From positions 62,001-126,000 of the forward strand of contig CAJUQJ010000003.1 of the NCBI GenBank assembly GCA_910588215.1: a stretch of 64,000 bases of DNA. The letters are read 5' to 3'. The DNA comes from an uncultured Lachnospiraceae bacterium (GTDB lineage Bacteria; Bacillota; Clostridia; Lachnospirales; Lachnospiraceae). The translations under genes were made by a program, and so were the position numbers. Below are positions 18,587 to 26,954 of the stretch, one piece after another. The notes below the pieces were generated by a model. That model was not told where the DNA came from. It worked only from the letters and a program-made list of their open reading frames with translations, and ran no database searches. Within the stretch, counting starts at the first letter, position 1. Each line of letters opens with the position of its first letter.

Positions 18587-20470
18587 TCACGCCTCATTCT
18601 CTTCTTCCGGATTGTGATAAGTAGGCACGATCTTCTTGAGCAGCGGTCGGATATTTGAACTCTCGATCTGACACTCGTCCTTCAGTTCCTTTAACTGCAT
18701 AAAGAACTCATGCTCGTCCAGTTCAATCGGCTTGCCGATGTGTATCATGCGGTTTGCCGTATCCTTCATACCTTCCTCTTCCATCAACAGTTCTTCGTAT
18801 AACTTCTCTCCGGGACGAAGTCCTGTAAACTCAATCTTGATATCCTCTCCCACACGAAAGCCGGACAGCTTGATCAGGTTCTCCGCCAGCTTCAATATCT
18901 TGACGGGTTCTCCCATATCCAGCACGAAGATCTCTCCGCCTCTGGCATAGGCGCCGGCCTGCAATACCAGAGAGACCGCCTCCGGAATCGTCATAAAATA
19001 CCGGATGATATCGGGATGCGTCACAGTGACCGGGCCTCCTGCCGCGATCTGCCTGCGGAACAGCGGAATCACACTGCCGTTGCTGCCCAGCACATTGCCG
19101 AAGCGCACCGCCACAAACTCCGTATTATAATGCTTATCAAAGGTCTGAATGATCATCTCGCAGATCCGCTTGCTTGCCCCCATGATATTCGTAGGATTCA
19201 CCGCCTTATCCGTAGAGATCATAACAAAACGCTGCACACCGCTCATAGCTGCGGCCTGTGCCGTCTTGAACGTGCCGAATACATTATTCTTCACCGCCTC
19301 GGTCGGACTGTCTTCCATCAGCGGCACATGCTTGTGCGCCGCCGCGTGATACACGATATTCGGCCGATAAGTAGAGAAGATATAATTCATACGGTTGGTA
19401 TTGCGCACCGATGCGATCAATACCACCAGGTCAAGCTCCGGATATTTCTCTTTCAGTTCCTGCTGAATATCATAGACCGAATTCTCATAAATATCCACGA
19501 TCACCAGCTGTTTCGCCTTATGTGCGGCGATCTGCCTGCAAAGTTCACTGCCGATAGAGCCGCCGCCGCCCGTGACAAGGACGACTTTACCCTGCACATA
19601 GCCGAGGATCGAGTCCATATCGACGCTGATCGGGTCTCTTCCCAGCAGATCCTCCACTTCCACGTCCCGCAGCTTACTGACGCTGACTTCCCCGTTCACC
19701 AGCTGATACATGCCCGGCAGAGAACGCAGTTTGCAGTTCGTGTCCTTACAGATCTCCAGGATCTCTCTGATATCTGCCCTCGGAGCTGAAGGCATCGCCA
19801 CAATGATCTCGTCCACTTCATAGATGTCTGCACATTCTACGATTTTATCCCGGCCGCCGACCACTTTGATGCCCTGAATATATCTGCCCCATTTCCCCCT
19901 GTCATCATCGATGATACATTTAATGACCATCGTTGAGAAATTGCTGTTCACAATTTCCTTGATGATCAGATTAGCCGCTTCCCCGGCGCCGATCACCATG
20001 ACGGAGATCAGATTTTTCTTATTCTGCTGTTTATGTTTCAGTCCACGAAAAAACCGATAGGAAAAACGACTGGCGAAAATACAGACCACCAGGGAAGCCA
20101 GATAAGCCACATAGTAGCTTCTGGGAACTGCCTGCGTCGTAATCTTAAAAAACTGCATGCCGATACCATTGAGCAACGTCGAAATGACGCATGCCACTAC
20201 AATATTCTGCAGCTCCGTCTCTCCGGCAAAAGCCCACAGACTGCTGTATAGATGCATGATATAGAAAATTACCAGCGTGACAGGAATATTGATCGGCAGA
20301 AACAGCTCGATCGGGCGCATAAAATGATCCGGAATAGAATCCAGATGAAAATCATAGCGCCACAGGATCGCCATATAACTGGCGATCCAGATGCTGATAA
20401 TGTCATAGATGATCAGACAGGTTCTTCTGTAAAACAGTTTCGCATTGAACGGTTTTCTCTTCTTCTCCAT
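18587..20470 (-). CDS. Membrane UDP-GlcNAc 4,6-dehydratase, PglF/CapD-like
   Basis: 627 residues. Four or so N-terminal membrane helices are followed by a first Rossmann domain (VMVIGAGEAANLII) and a second catalytic domain with VLVTGGGGSIGSELCRQI, the dehydratase ISTDKAVNPTN region and a GLRPGEKLYEELL C-terminus. This is the long PglF/WbpM class, which converts UDP-GlcNAc to UDP-2-acetamido-2,6-dideoxy-4-keto-glucose at the membrane. The catalytic position that is Tyr in most SDRs reads M-x-x-x-K in this region (STDKA...MGASKR), as is normal for this class. It starts the PglF-PglE-PglC series and follows the O-antigen-ligase-like gene after 9 bases. Confidence 0.92.
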   Translation of the reverse strand: MEKKRKPFNAKLFYRRTCLIIYDIISIWIASYMAILWRYDFHLDSIPDHFMRPIELFLPINIPVTLVIFYIMHLYSSLWAFAGETELQNIVVACVISTLLNGIGMQFFKITTQAVPRSYYVAYLASLVVCIFASRFSYRFFRGLKHKQQNKKNLISVMVIGAGEAANLIIKEIVNSNFSTMVIKCIIDDDRGKWGRYIQGIKVVGGRDKIVECADIYEVDEIIVAMPSAPRADIREILEICKDTNCKLRSLPGMYQLVNGEVSVSKLRDVEVEDLLGRDPISVDMDSILGYVQGKVVLVTGGGGSIGSELCRQIAAHKAKQLVIVDIYENSVYDIQQELKEKYPELDLVVLIASVRNTNRMNYIFSTYRPNIVYHAAAHKHVPLMEDSPTEAVKNNVFGTFKTAQAAAMSGVQRFVMISTDKAVNPTNIMGASKRICEMIIQTFDKHYNTEFVAVRFGNVLGSNGSVIPLFRRQIAAGGPVTVTHPDIIRYFMTIPEAVSLVLQAGAYARGGEIFVLDMGEPVKILKLAENLIKLSGFRVGEDIKIEFTGLRPGEKLYEELLMEEEGMKDTANRMIHIGKPIELDEHEFFMQLKELKDECQIESSNIRPLLKKIVPTYHNPEEENEA

Positions 20471-20479
20471 ATTCCTTCC

Positions 20480-23044
20480 CTATACCGCCTTCCGGTTATC
20501 CACCAATAACGGCGAAAGCAACAACATAAGGCAGCATGCGATCGGACAGCATGGATGGAAGATCCACTCCGTCAATCCGGCCACTGCAAAAAGGACTAAA
20601 ACAGCCAGCGGCAGCGCCGCACACACTCTGTCCTCCTTATGCCTGTGAAAATAAACGGCCGCCTGGATCAGCGTACCGATACCCAACAAAATAAACACCG
20701 CACCCACATAGATGCCATGGTCATAGGCAACCTGAAGATAGATATTATGCGCGTGGACATTGTAGTGTCCGTTCGGCTCCATAATCCCCATATCCTCATG
20801 ACCCACTTTATTCAAATTCGTATAATATAATCTGAAGATTTCCATCCTGCCGTTGGTATAGGATTCGGCAGAATCTTCTTCCTGCCCATCCGTTACCGCC
20901 GTATCCGCCGCAGAGGCGACCAGAATCTTTACACGGTCCTCAAACAGCTCGTTCTGCAGCCTTTTCTCTCCATCTTCCCACGCGATATTGCCGGCTCTCA
21001 CGCACTTCTCATCCGGTAATCCCAGCACCTTCATCTGGAAGACCTGCACAAACCGCTGGATCGTAATATAATAGTTAGAATCCATGACCCTGCCGTGCAC
21101 GATCTCCTCCGGAATATCCTCGATCTCATGCAATTCCGGTCGGGCATTGACAGACGGCACGATCCTCTGCGCCGTAAACACTACCGGGAAACAGAGCAGG
21201 ACGGCAAACATCATCATAACGACCGCTCGCAGCATTCCCTGCAATCTGCGCTTCATCGGAACCTTCCGTCCGCGCTGCGCTGTCTGATCTACAGGCCGAA
21301 TCGGAGTCTGCCCCATGAAAACTTCCGCCGTCATAGACAGACACATCACGGGAATGATCACCACCGCCGTCACAGCGATCGCCAGATATCCCGTTCTGGA
21401 CAGAGTAAATAGAAGATATACCGCCGAAACGCCCAACACGATCAGTTCTTTATATACCGCGGCAAGATGCGGTTTCCTTCTGTAGACATCCAGAAACTTC
21501 ACCAGCGCAGCACAGACCACCAGCGCCAGATATACCGCCGAGATCGTCACTGTGTGGAAGATAAAAGGATACCTGTAGTACTGGTAGAACATGTAAGGCC
21601 GGTGGAGCAGGCAATACAACACCATAGCCCCGAAATGAAACAGAATGCCATTGCAGATATTGCGCAAAAGCACTGCTTTCTTCTCCCAAGCCGCCATATT
21701 TAAATAGAAAAGCGTAAAAGCACAGACCAGATAGATCGGCCAGCCTCTGGTATTGCGATACAGAATGATCAACGTGAAAAATCCGCCCACCAGAATTCCG
21801 TACCAGACAGAAATCCTCCGAATCCGCCCCTGCACCGCAAAGCGTATGGTGCCGATCAGGATAAGCCCTGCCAGAATTCCCACCCAAACGGTAAGCCTGA
21901 TCACCGGAACGTCAAGTTCCTCCGGCTCCTGAAGCGCCGCCACCGCTTTCTGATAATACTGAAAGCCCAAGATTCCTGCGGCCACACAATAAACCAGATT
22001 GATCCAGTTAAAGATGTCCTTCGCCTTATAAGTGACCAGCACAGCCAGCGCCAGATAGATCAGCATCTGCCGGTATGCCACGGTATGATGCAGTTCAAAC
22101 AGACCATTCATATAATTGCAGCATGCCCAGATCGCCCCTGCAACAAAAGCGGCCTGCAGATAATTCTGCCAGTTATCCCGTACAAGACGCGTCAATGTCC
22201 GATCCGAAGCAAAGCCTGTCCGCTCGTGATTCACCGCATAGAGCGCCAGCGCCACTGCGACCAGAATACTGCCCTCATAGAAAAGAATAGATACCGTATC
22301 CGTCGTAAACAGCTTCATGGGCCACACGGCTACAATAGCTGCTGCACCGGCGATCACGATCAACGGATCAAGTACCGTCTTAACCGTCTTCTCCACCGTG
22401 ACCAGTCTGTTTCTCTGTGGATACTTCTTGTAATATATGCCTGTAAGATACGTGACACCGATTCCAAACAGCACAAGCAGGACGTCACATAACAATGTTC
22501 TGCCCTTGCGAAGCGGCATCTCATACTCGTAGGAAGCGATCACGCAGTGTTCCTCGTCCTCCACATTCTCATAGTAGAGCGTACCGTTATATAGATTCCC
22601 TGAAGCCGCCGTATCCTCAAAAGCCACACGGAACGGAGATTCCATTCCCTGCAGCAGGTAATAGTAGGGTTTACCGACCTCCGTATCGATATTGATCTGT
22701 ACCGTGCAGTCTCCCGGTATGGATTTCATATCCTCCGTACCTATCACCTGCTGCATGATCATCTGCATGGAAGCGTCGTACAATACGAAATTAAATTCCC
22801 CGCCGATCGTTCCTTCTGCAAAATAAATATCGATATTCTTAAGCCTGTCATACTGTGCCACGAACATCTGCTGTACCGCGTGTCCGTCTACGATCTCACC
22901 GGACTCTTCCACGATCTGTCTGCTGCTGTCTGAAACCACTGTCTCATTCACCAGACGAAGGGGCCAAAGTATAAGCATCGCACACAACACGATCACCCAC
23001 ACGGTTCCACAGATGGCTTGTCTCTTATTGATTATTCTGTTCAT
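20480..23044 (-). CDS. O-antigen ligase (WaaL)-like polytopic membrane protein
   Basis: 854 residues, long for the family. One N-terminal helix is followed by an extracytoplasmic beta-rich domain (about residues 35-165) and then about 12 helices. The large periplasm-type loop near the C-terminus ends in NGHYNVHAHNIYLQVAYDHG; the HAHN-x-x-L motif is the hallmark of Wzy/WaaL-type ligases. It should polymerise or transfer lipid-linked glycan outside. Since no lipid A is expected, the acceptor could be protein, teichoic acid or the chain itself. The first gene behind the promoter at 23300-23328 and probably the head of the PglF-PglE-PglC operon. Confidence 0.8.
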   Translation of the reverse strand: MNRIINKRQAICGTVWVIVLCAMLILWPLRLVNETVVSDSSRQIVEESGEIVDGHAVQQMFVAQYDRLKNIDIYFAEGTIGGEFNFVLYDASMQMIMQQVIGTEDMKSIPGDCTVQINIDTEVGKPYYYLLQGMESPFRVAFEDTAASGNLYNGTLYYENVEDEEHCVIASYEYEMPLRKGRTLLCDVLLVLFGIGVTYLTGIYYKKYPQRNRLVTVEKTVKTVLDPLIVIAGAAAIVAVWPMKLFTTDTVSILFYEGSILVAVALALYAVNHERTGFASDRTLTRLVRDNWQNYLQAAFVAGAIWACCNYMNGLFELHHTVAYRQMLIYLALAVLVTYKAKDIFNWINLVYCVAAGILGFQYYQKAVAALQEPEELDVPVIRLTVWVGILAGLILIGTIRFAVQGRIRRISVWYGILVGGFFTLIILYRNTRGWPIYLVCAFTLFYLNMAAWEKKAVLLRNICNGILFHFGAMVLYCLLHRPYMFYQYYRYPFIFHTVTISAVYLALVVCAALVKFLDVYRRKPHLAAVYKELIVLGVSAVYLLFTLSRTGYLAIAVTAVVIIPVMCLSMTAEVFMGQTPIRPVDQTAQRGRKVPMKRRLQGMLRAVVMMMFAVLLCFPVVFTAQRIVPSVNARPELHEIEDIPEEIVHGRVMDSNYYITIQRFVQVFQMKVLGLPDEKCVRAGNIAWEDGEKRLQNELFEDRVKILVASAADTAVTDGQEEDSAESYTNGRMEIFRLYYTNLNKVGHEDMGIMEPNGHYNVHAHNIYLQVAYDHGIYVGAVFILLGIGTLIQAAVYFHRHKEDRVCAALPLAVLVLFAVAGLTEWIFHPCCPIACCLMLLLSPLLVDNRKAV

Positions 23045-23299
23045 TGTTTATTCCTGACATGTAACCGCAGGATCCCCTGCGATCACTCTCATTCCCAAGT
23101 TGACCGTTACTGTTTCCAATCAATATCCGTTAGTTAAGCCGATACACGGCATCTGCTTTTAACCTATTGACATTGGTTCACAATACCGGAATTTACGCAT
23201 TTAAGGTCGCCCTATACCTGAAATGATCCGCCTTGACAGCAGTTTTGAAAACGCCCATTTTGACACAAAACGTGCCGTACCGCGGAAATTTCACTGCTT
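23045..23299 (-). other. Long untranslated leader before the O-antigen-ligase-like gene
   Basis: About 250 bases between the promoter at 23300-23328 and the ATG. No gene is seen. It contains small palindromes such as GCCGATACACGGC near 23144 and a GCAGG/CCTGC hairpin near 23070, which could fold in the RNA. No known riboswitch class was recognised. A similar stretch (CGGTACATGGCGTCTGC) lies near 9160. Confidence 0.4.
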
Positions 23300-23328
23300 A
23301 GTATATCACGATTGTATCTATTTTACAA
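23300..23328 (-). promoter_or_regulatory. Sigma-A type promoter for the O-antigen-ligase/PglF operon
   Basis: On the minus strand TTGTAA and TATACT are separated by exactly 17 bases. It lies in the AT-rich part of a 486-base gap, pointing at the O-antigen-ligase-like gene. Confidence 0.7.
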
Positions 23329-23356
23329 CTAATGGTAAAACATAAAATCCTACACC

Positions 23357-23529
23357 GTAACAGTTCAGCCCTCATCATTCATAAAAGCGTCTGCTGCGCA
23401 GCCGACGCCGCTTTGCGGCTCATATTTTATTTCATGTGAGGGCGCTCTGCTCATAAAATACTCTGCAGCCCGTGTTCTGTGTGCAAGCACCCACACAGTC
23501 TGCAGAGTACTTTATGGCTGAACTGTTAC
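23357..23529 (-). repeat. GTAACAGTTCAGCC multi-hairpin element, copy A
   Basis: 173 bp bounded by perfect 14-bp inverted ends GTAACAGTTCAGCC and GGCTGAACTGTTAC. Inside is a TACTCTGCAG/CTGCAGAGTA stem and a GC-rich hairpin. It begins 1 base after the stop of the DUF6020-like gene at 23531. Its interior differs from copies B and E; the ends are the same. Confidence 0.85.
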
Positions 23530-23530
23530 C

Positions 23531-25405
23531 CTACAACTCCTCCAACAGCATCGCCACAAACAATGGCAGTCCAAACCAGAAGATCAGCACATACCGGGGC
23601 AGATAGGTAGGACCCAGGATCACCGTCAGCCAAACGATCAATATCATCAGGTACGGCACTACGATATGGTATTTCTTACGGTACAGCATATAAGCAAACA
23701 CAAAGGCGATCCCCCAGAAGATCCCGCCGGGCGAATACAGCATGGAATAGATTGGCACTTTCTCCTGCGATATTTCCAGCGACAGCTTCCTGTATGCCCG
23801 GTCCAGCCAGGGAATCTTACTGTCCCGGAACCCGGGTTCTTCCACTTCATATCCAAAATAAGAACTATCTTCATACGTAAATGTAAATACCGTATTGCCG
23901 GAATAGACATCGATCACCGTATCCGGATACCAGAATCCATAAGAATTCATAAGCCATGCATTGATATAGGATAACGGTTTGCGCAGGCCGATCTTCAGCC
24001 AGAGCATCACATACCGTGATCTGTCCGCGTCATAGACATTATTCTGAAAATGTACCTTCACCGGATCTGACAGCTTCGGATTGTATAACACCAGCGCTTC
24101 TTCCGGTAGCACCTCATGCAGTGCGGCAACATCGTCCGGCTCAAAAACTTCCGGGTTGAATTTATAAGTTCTGGCCAGCTGCTGGATAGGAACCGTCAGG
24201 ATTTCCTGGTTTTCTTCGTTTCGCGCATGCAGCGCCACGATAAGCACGCTGTTGATCAGGAAGTAAGAACCGAAAATGATCGCCAGAAGCATTCCCATTT
24301 TCCGCAGGCAAGGCTTCTTCCCTGCCTTCTTCAAGCCGTCGGTACCGGAACAGATCTTCCCTCCGTAAAATATCTTATTCACATAGAGCAGCAGCACCGG
24401 CGTCATCACCGCAAACGCATAGACCCCGTTCTTGCGGAACAGCATCATGGCCAGCGCACTCAGGACAAAAAAGATCATCTTCCTGCGGGATGCAAAAAAA
24501 GCCGCTCCGTCACTGCCCAACTCAATCAAAGACAGAAGCAGCATCAACAGCGCTGCCGTAAAAATCGTATCCTTCGCCGAACAGAGTGTGAACATCACGA
24601 TCACGGGAAACAGGGCAAAATAGAGTAAAGATACGATCCTCACGCCTTTGGCTACTTTTCTTTGCCGCATGAATAGCAATAGATAAGTAAAACAGCCTGA
24701 CACGATCGCCATCTGCACTATCATATAGCAGGCGATGCCAAGGTTGTAGGAATCCGTGATCTTATGCACGGCACAGACGATGCCGCCCAGCAGCAGCACA
24801 TGTACCAGCGGATGATGGGTCGTAAAGTTTCGGGATGCCACCTGCAGCCATTCTTCCTGCGCGTCATAGACAAAGAATCCCGGATACACCGCGAGCAGTA
24901 CCGGCAGCCAGCAAAGAAACATAAAGCAGAATGTCAGCACATCCACGTACTTGACCGCCCCTGACGGCGTCACCGGAAGCTTGATATGTGCCGCCAGACT
25001 ATCCTTGCGGGCTTCGATATTGCCGAGAAAATTCCAGAATTTCCGCACCAGGATCGTAAACAGACAAGTCAATACCGGCAGAGATATCCACAGATGCCAA
25101 TCCTTGAAATTCACATTGCCCACCGCTTCCAGTTGAACCCCGAACAGCATTGCCGTTGTAAACAGGAAGGACAGGCTGCCGGCGATCCACCATCCTCTCA
25201 TATCATGCCAGTCGATGGTGTGCAGGGACCAGCTTACTGCGTATATGCATAAAAGCCATACAAAGACCGAGAAAATACTGTTGGTAAACCCCAGCGTATT
25301 CTCCTGCAGATTGAGGACTTGCGGAAAGCACAGAACCCCTGACGTAGCGATCACGATGGCGATCGTATTTATTTTTAACTTAATCTTAAATTCTTTCTCA
25401 TTCAT
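23531..25405 (-). CDS. Polytopic membrane protein, DUF6020-like, GT-C type
   Basis: 624 residues with about 12 helices. The key loop reads AVYPGFFVYDAQEEWLQV, followed by TTHHPLVHVLLL. It matches the loop and HHP signature of the protein at 3135-4793, so the two are paralogues. The acidic loop after an early helix is typical of GT-C enzymes. It overlaps the downstream end of the GtrB-like gene by four bases (25402-25405), suggesting that the GtrB product feeds this protein with a polyprenyl-linked sugar. That link is inferred from gene order only. Confidence 0.65.
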   Translation of the reverse strand: MNEKEFKIKLKINTIAIVIATSGVLCFPQVLNLQENTLGFTNSIFSVFVWLLCIYAVSWSLHTIDWHDMRGWWIAGSLSFLFTTAMLFGVQLEAVGNVNFKDWHLWISLPVLTCLFTILVRKFWNFLGNIEARKDSLAAHIKLPVTPSGAVKYVDVLTFCFMFLCWLPVLLAVYPGFFVYDAQEEWLQVASRNFTTHHPLVHVLLLGGIVCAVHKITDSYNLGIACYMIVQMAIVSGCFTYLLLFMRQRKVAKGVRIVSLLYFALFPVIVMFTLCSAKDTIFTAALLMLLLSLIELGSDGAAFFASRRKMIFFVLSALAMMLFRKNGVYAFAVMTPVLLLYVNKIFYGGKICSGTDGLKKAGKKPCLRKMGMLLAIIFGSYFLINSVLIVALHARNEENQEILTVPIQQLARTYKFNPEVFEPDDVAALHEVLPEEALVLYNPKLSDPVKVHFQNNVYDADRSRYVMLWLKIGLRKPLSYINAWLMNSYGFWYPDTVIDVYSGNTVFTFTYEDSSYFGYEVEEPGFRDSKIPWLDRAYRKLSLEISQEKVPIYSMLYSPGGIFWGIAFVFAYMLYRKKYHIVVPYLMILIVWLTVILGPTYLPRYVLIFWFGLPLFVAMLLEEL

Positions 25406-26358
25406 ACTGTTATGCCGCTCTCATTCTCCGAAACATTGATGCACTCCCTGATCACATACTGCGGCGAATTATTGAGGGAAATATAGATCCTTCCGATATA
25501 CTCTCCGATCAATCCCAGCATCAGCATGATCATACCGCCGATAAAGACGAGCGCCGCCATCATGGCGCTGAATCCGATCGGCACATTTGGATTGACGAAT
25601 TTCTTGACTACCGTATAGATACCGTACAGAAAGCCTCCGCAGGCTGTCAGGCATCCCATAGCCGTGGCAATGCGCAGGGGTTTGATACTGAAAGCCGTAA
25701 AGCCGTTGAACCAAAGGCCAAGCAGCTTACCCATCGTATAACCGGACACGCCCACCTCACGCTCCCTGTGGGCAACCTCCACGTTGGTGATATTCTTCGT
25801 GGTACGCAGGACCAGGCCGATCACATAGGGATAGGGATTCTTGTAACGCAGTATCTCGTCTATCACAAACCGGCTGGCCGCAAAATAACTGGACAGATAT
25901 AGTTCCCTGGGCTTGCCCAGCATGACCCTGGTCATCAGCTCATTTACCTTACTGCCGAAATTGCGGAAGCCGGAATGCTGCTTATGCGCATATTTTGCAT
26001 ACACCACATCATACCCTTCCTCTATCCCGGCCAACAGCTTGCCAACCTCGTCCGCCGGTGTCTGTCCGTCGTCATCCAGGCATACTACCACTTCTCCATG
26101 AGTATAGCCGAAACCAGCCATCAGTGCAGCGTGTTGTCCGAAGTTTCTGGCCAGATTAACGCCGCAGATATCTTCCCGCTGCGCACAAAGTCCGCGGATG
26201 ACCTCGAAAGTGTCATCCGGCGAACAGTCATTGACCAGTATGATCTCATACGTATACGCAGGCAGCTTCCCCATCGCCGCATCAAGCTCCGCCACCACTT
26301 TACCGATCGTCTCCGCCGAGCGATAGCAGGGTATTACAAAACTGATAAGTTTGCTCAT
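25402..26358 (-). CDS. Polyprenyl-phosphate glycosyltransferase, GtrB/ArnC-like (GT2)
   Basis: 318 residues. The GT2 domain begins ISFVIPCYRSAETIGKV and has VNDCSPDDT and CLDDDGQTPADE, with the metal-binding Asp cluster. The C-terminus carries two hydrophobic helices (FLYGIYTVVKKF region and ALVFIGGMIMLMLGLIGEYI), the plan of GtrB, DPM1-like and ArnC enzymes. These load glucose or a modified pentose on undecaprenyl phosphate. The ATG at 26358 overlaps the end of the acetyltransferase gene by ATGA. A GtrA-like flippase candidate lies at 33198-33626. Confidence 0.88.
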   Translation of the reverse strand: MSKLISFVIPCYRSAETIGKVVAELDAAMGKLPAYTYEIILVNDCSPDDTFEVIRGLCAQREDICGVNLARNFGQHAALMAGFGYTHGEVVVCLDDDGQTPADEVGKLLAGIEEGYDVVYAKYAHKQHSGFRNFGSKVNELMTRVMLGKPRELYLSSYFAASRFVIDEILRYKNPYPYVIGLVLRTTKNITNVEVAHREREVGVSGYTMGKLLGLWFNGFTAFSIKPLRIATAMGCLTACGGFLYGIYTVVKKFVNPNVPIGFSAMMAALVFIGGMIMLMLGLIGEYIGRIYISLNNSPQYVIRECINVSENESGITV

Positions 26359-26939
26359 TCGCTTTCCTTTCTGAAACTCGTCGTTCCTTCGGAATACGGT
26401 TCCCCGGCCTCCATACTGCAGTGTGCGCGCCACATCGCTTCATCCGTCTCCATAAATCTGACCTCCCGTTTTCCCTGATCCGTCATCACGGATTCACGCC
26501 TGTCAGTCAGCTGGAATCCGGCATGTTCATAGCTCCTCTCGGCACCGATATTGTCCGCCAGGAAACGCAGGAACACCCTATGGAGCTTCAACCGTGTGAA
26601 AGCATAATCAAGCGCCAGTCTGGCTGCCTCCGTGCCATAACCGCAGCCCAGCGCATCCTCTTCCCCGATGAAAATACCGTATTCTGCCACACCTTTCTCT
26701 CTGTCGATATCACGGAAATACACGCTGCCGATCTCCCTGCCGTCAGACAGGCAGATGATAAATTGTACCACCTTACCCGGTTCTACCTGATTCCTGATCC
26801 AGGCCATATGCCCTTTAGCCGTAAACGACTCCTGATATATGAAATTTCTTCTCACAAAATCCTTGTTGCGCCATGTGACGATCTTCTCCGTATCCTCCGC
26901 CGTCATCCTGCGCAGCCGGACCATAGGCCTTCGCATCAT
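26355..26939 (-). CDS. GNAT acetyltransferase, PseH candidate
   Basis: 194 residues of the RimJ/PseH-like GNAT group. Residues VRLRRMTAEDTEKIVTWRN open the fold, AEYGIFIGEEDALGCGYGTEAARL is the acetyl-CoA loop, and NIGAERSYEHAGFQL the last strand and helix. PseH acetylates the 4-amino group of UDP-4-amino-4,6-dideoxy-beta-L-AltNAc and is the only Pse step not found elsewhere in the window. WecD-like acetylation of the WecE product is an alternative, as is acetylation of the PglE product. AAGGAGG ten bases before the ATG at 26939 supports that start. Confidence 0.7.
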   Translation of the reverse strand: MMRRPMVRLRRMTAEDTEKIVTWRNKDFVRRNFIYQESFTAKGHMAWIRNQVEPGKVVQFIICLSDGREIGSVYFRDIDREKGVAEYGIFIGEEDALGCGYGTEAARLALDYAFTRLKLHRVFLRFLADNIGAERSYEHAGFQLTDRRESVMTDQGKREVRFMETDEAMWRAHCSMEAGEPYSEGTTSFRKESE

Positions 26940-26954
26940 CGGAAGCACACCTCC

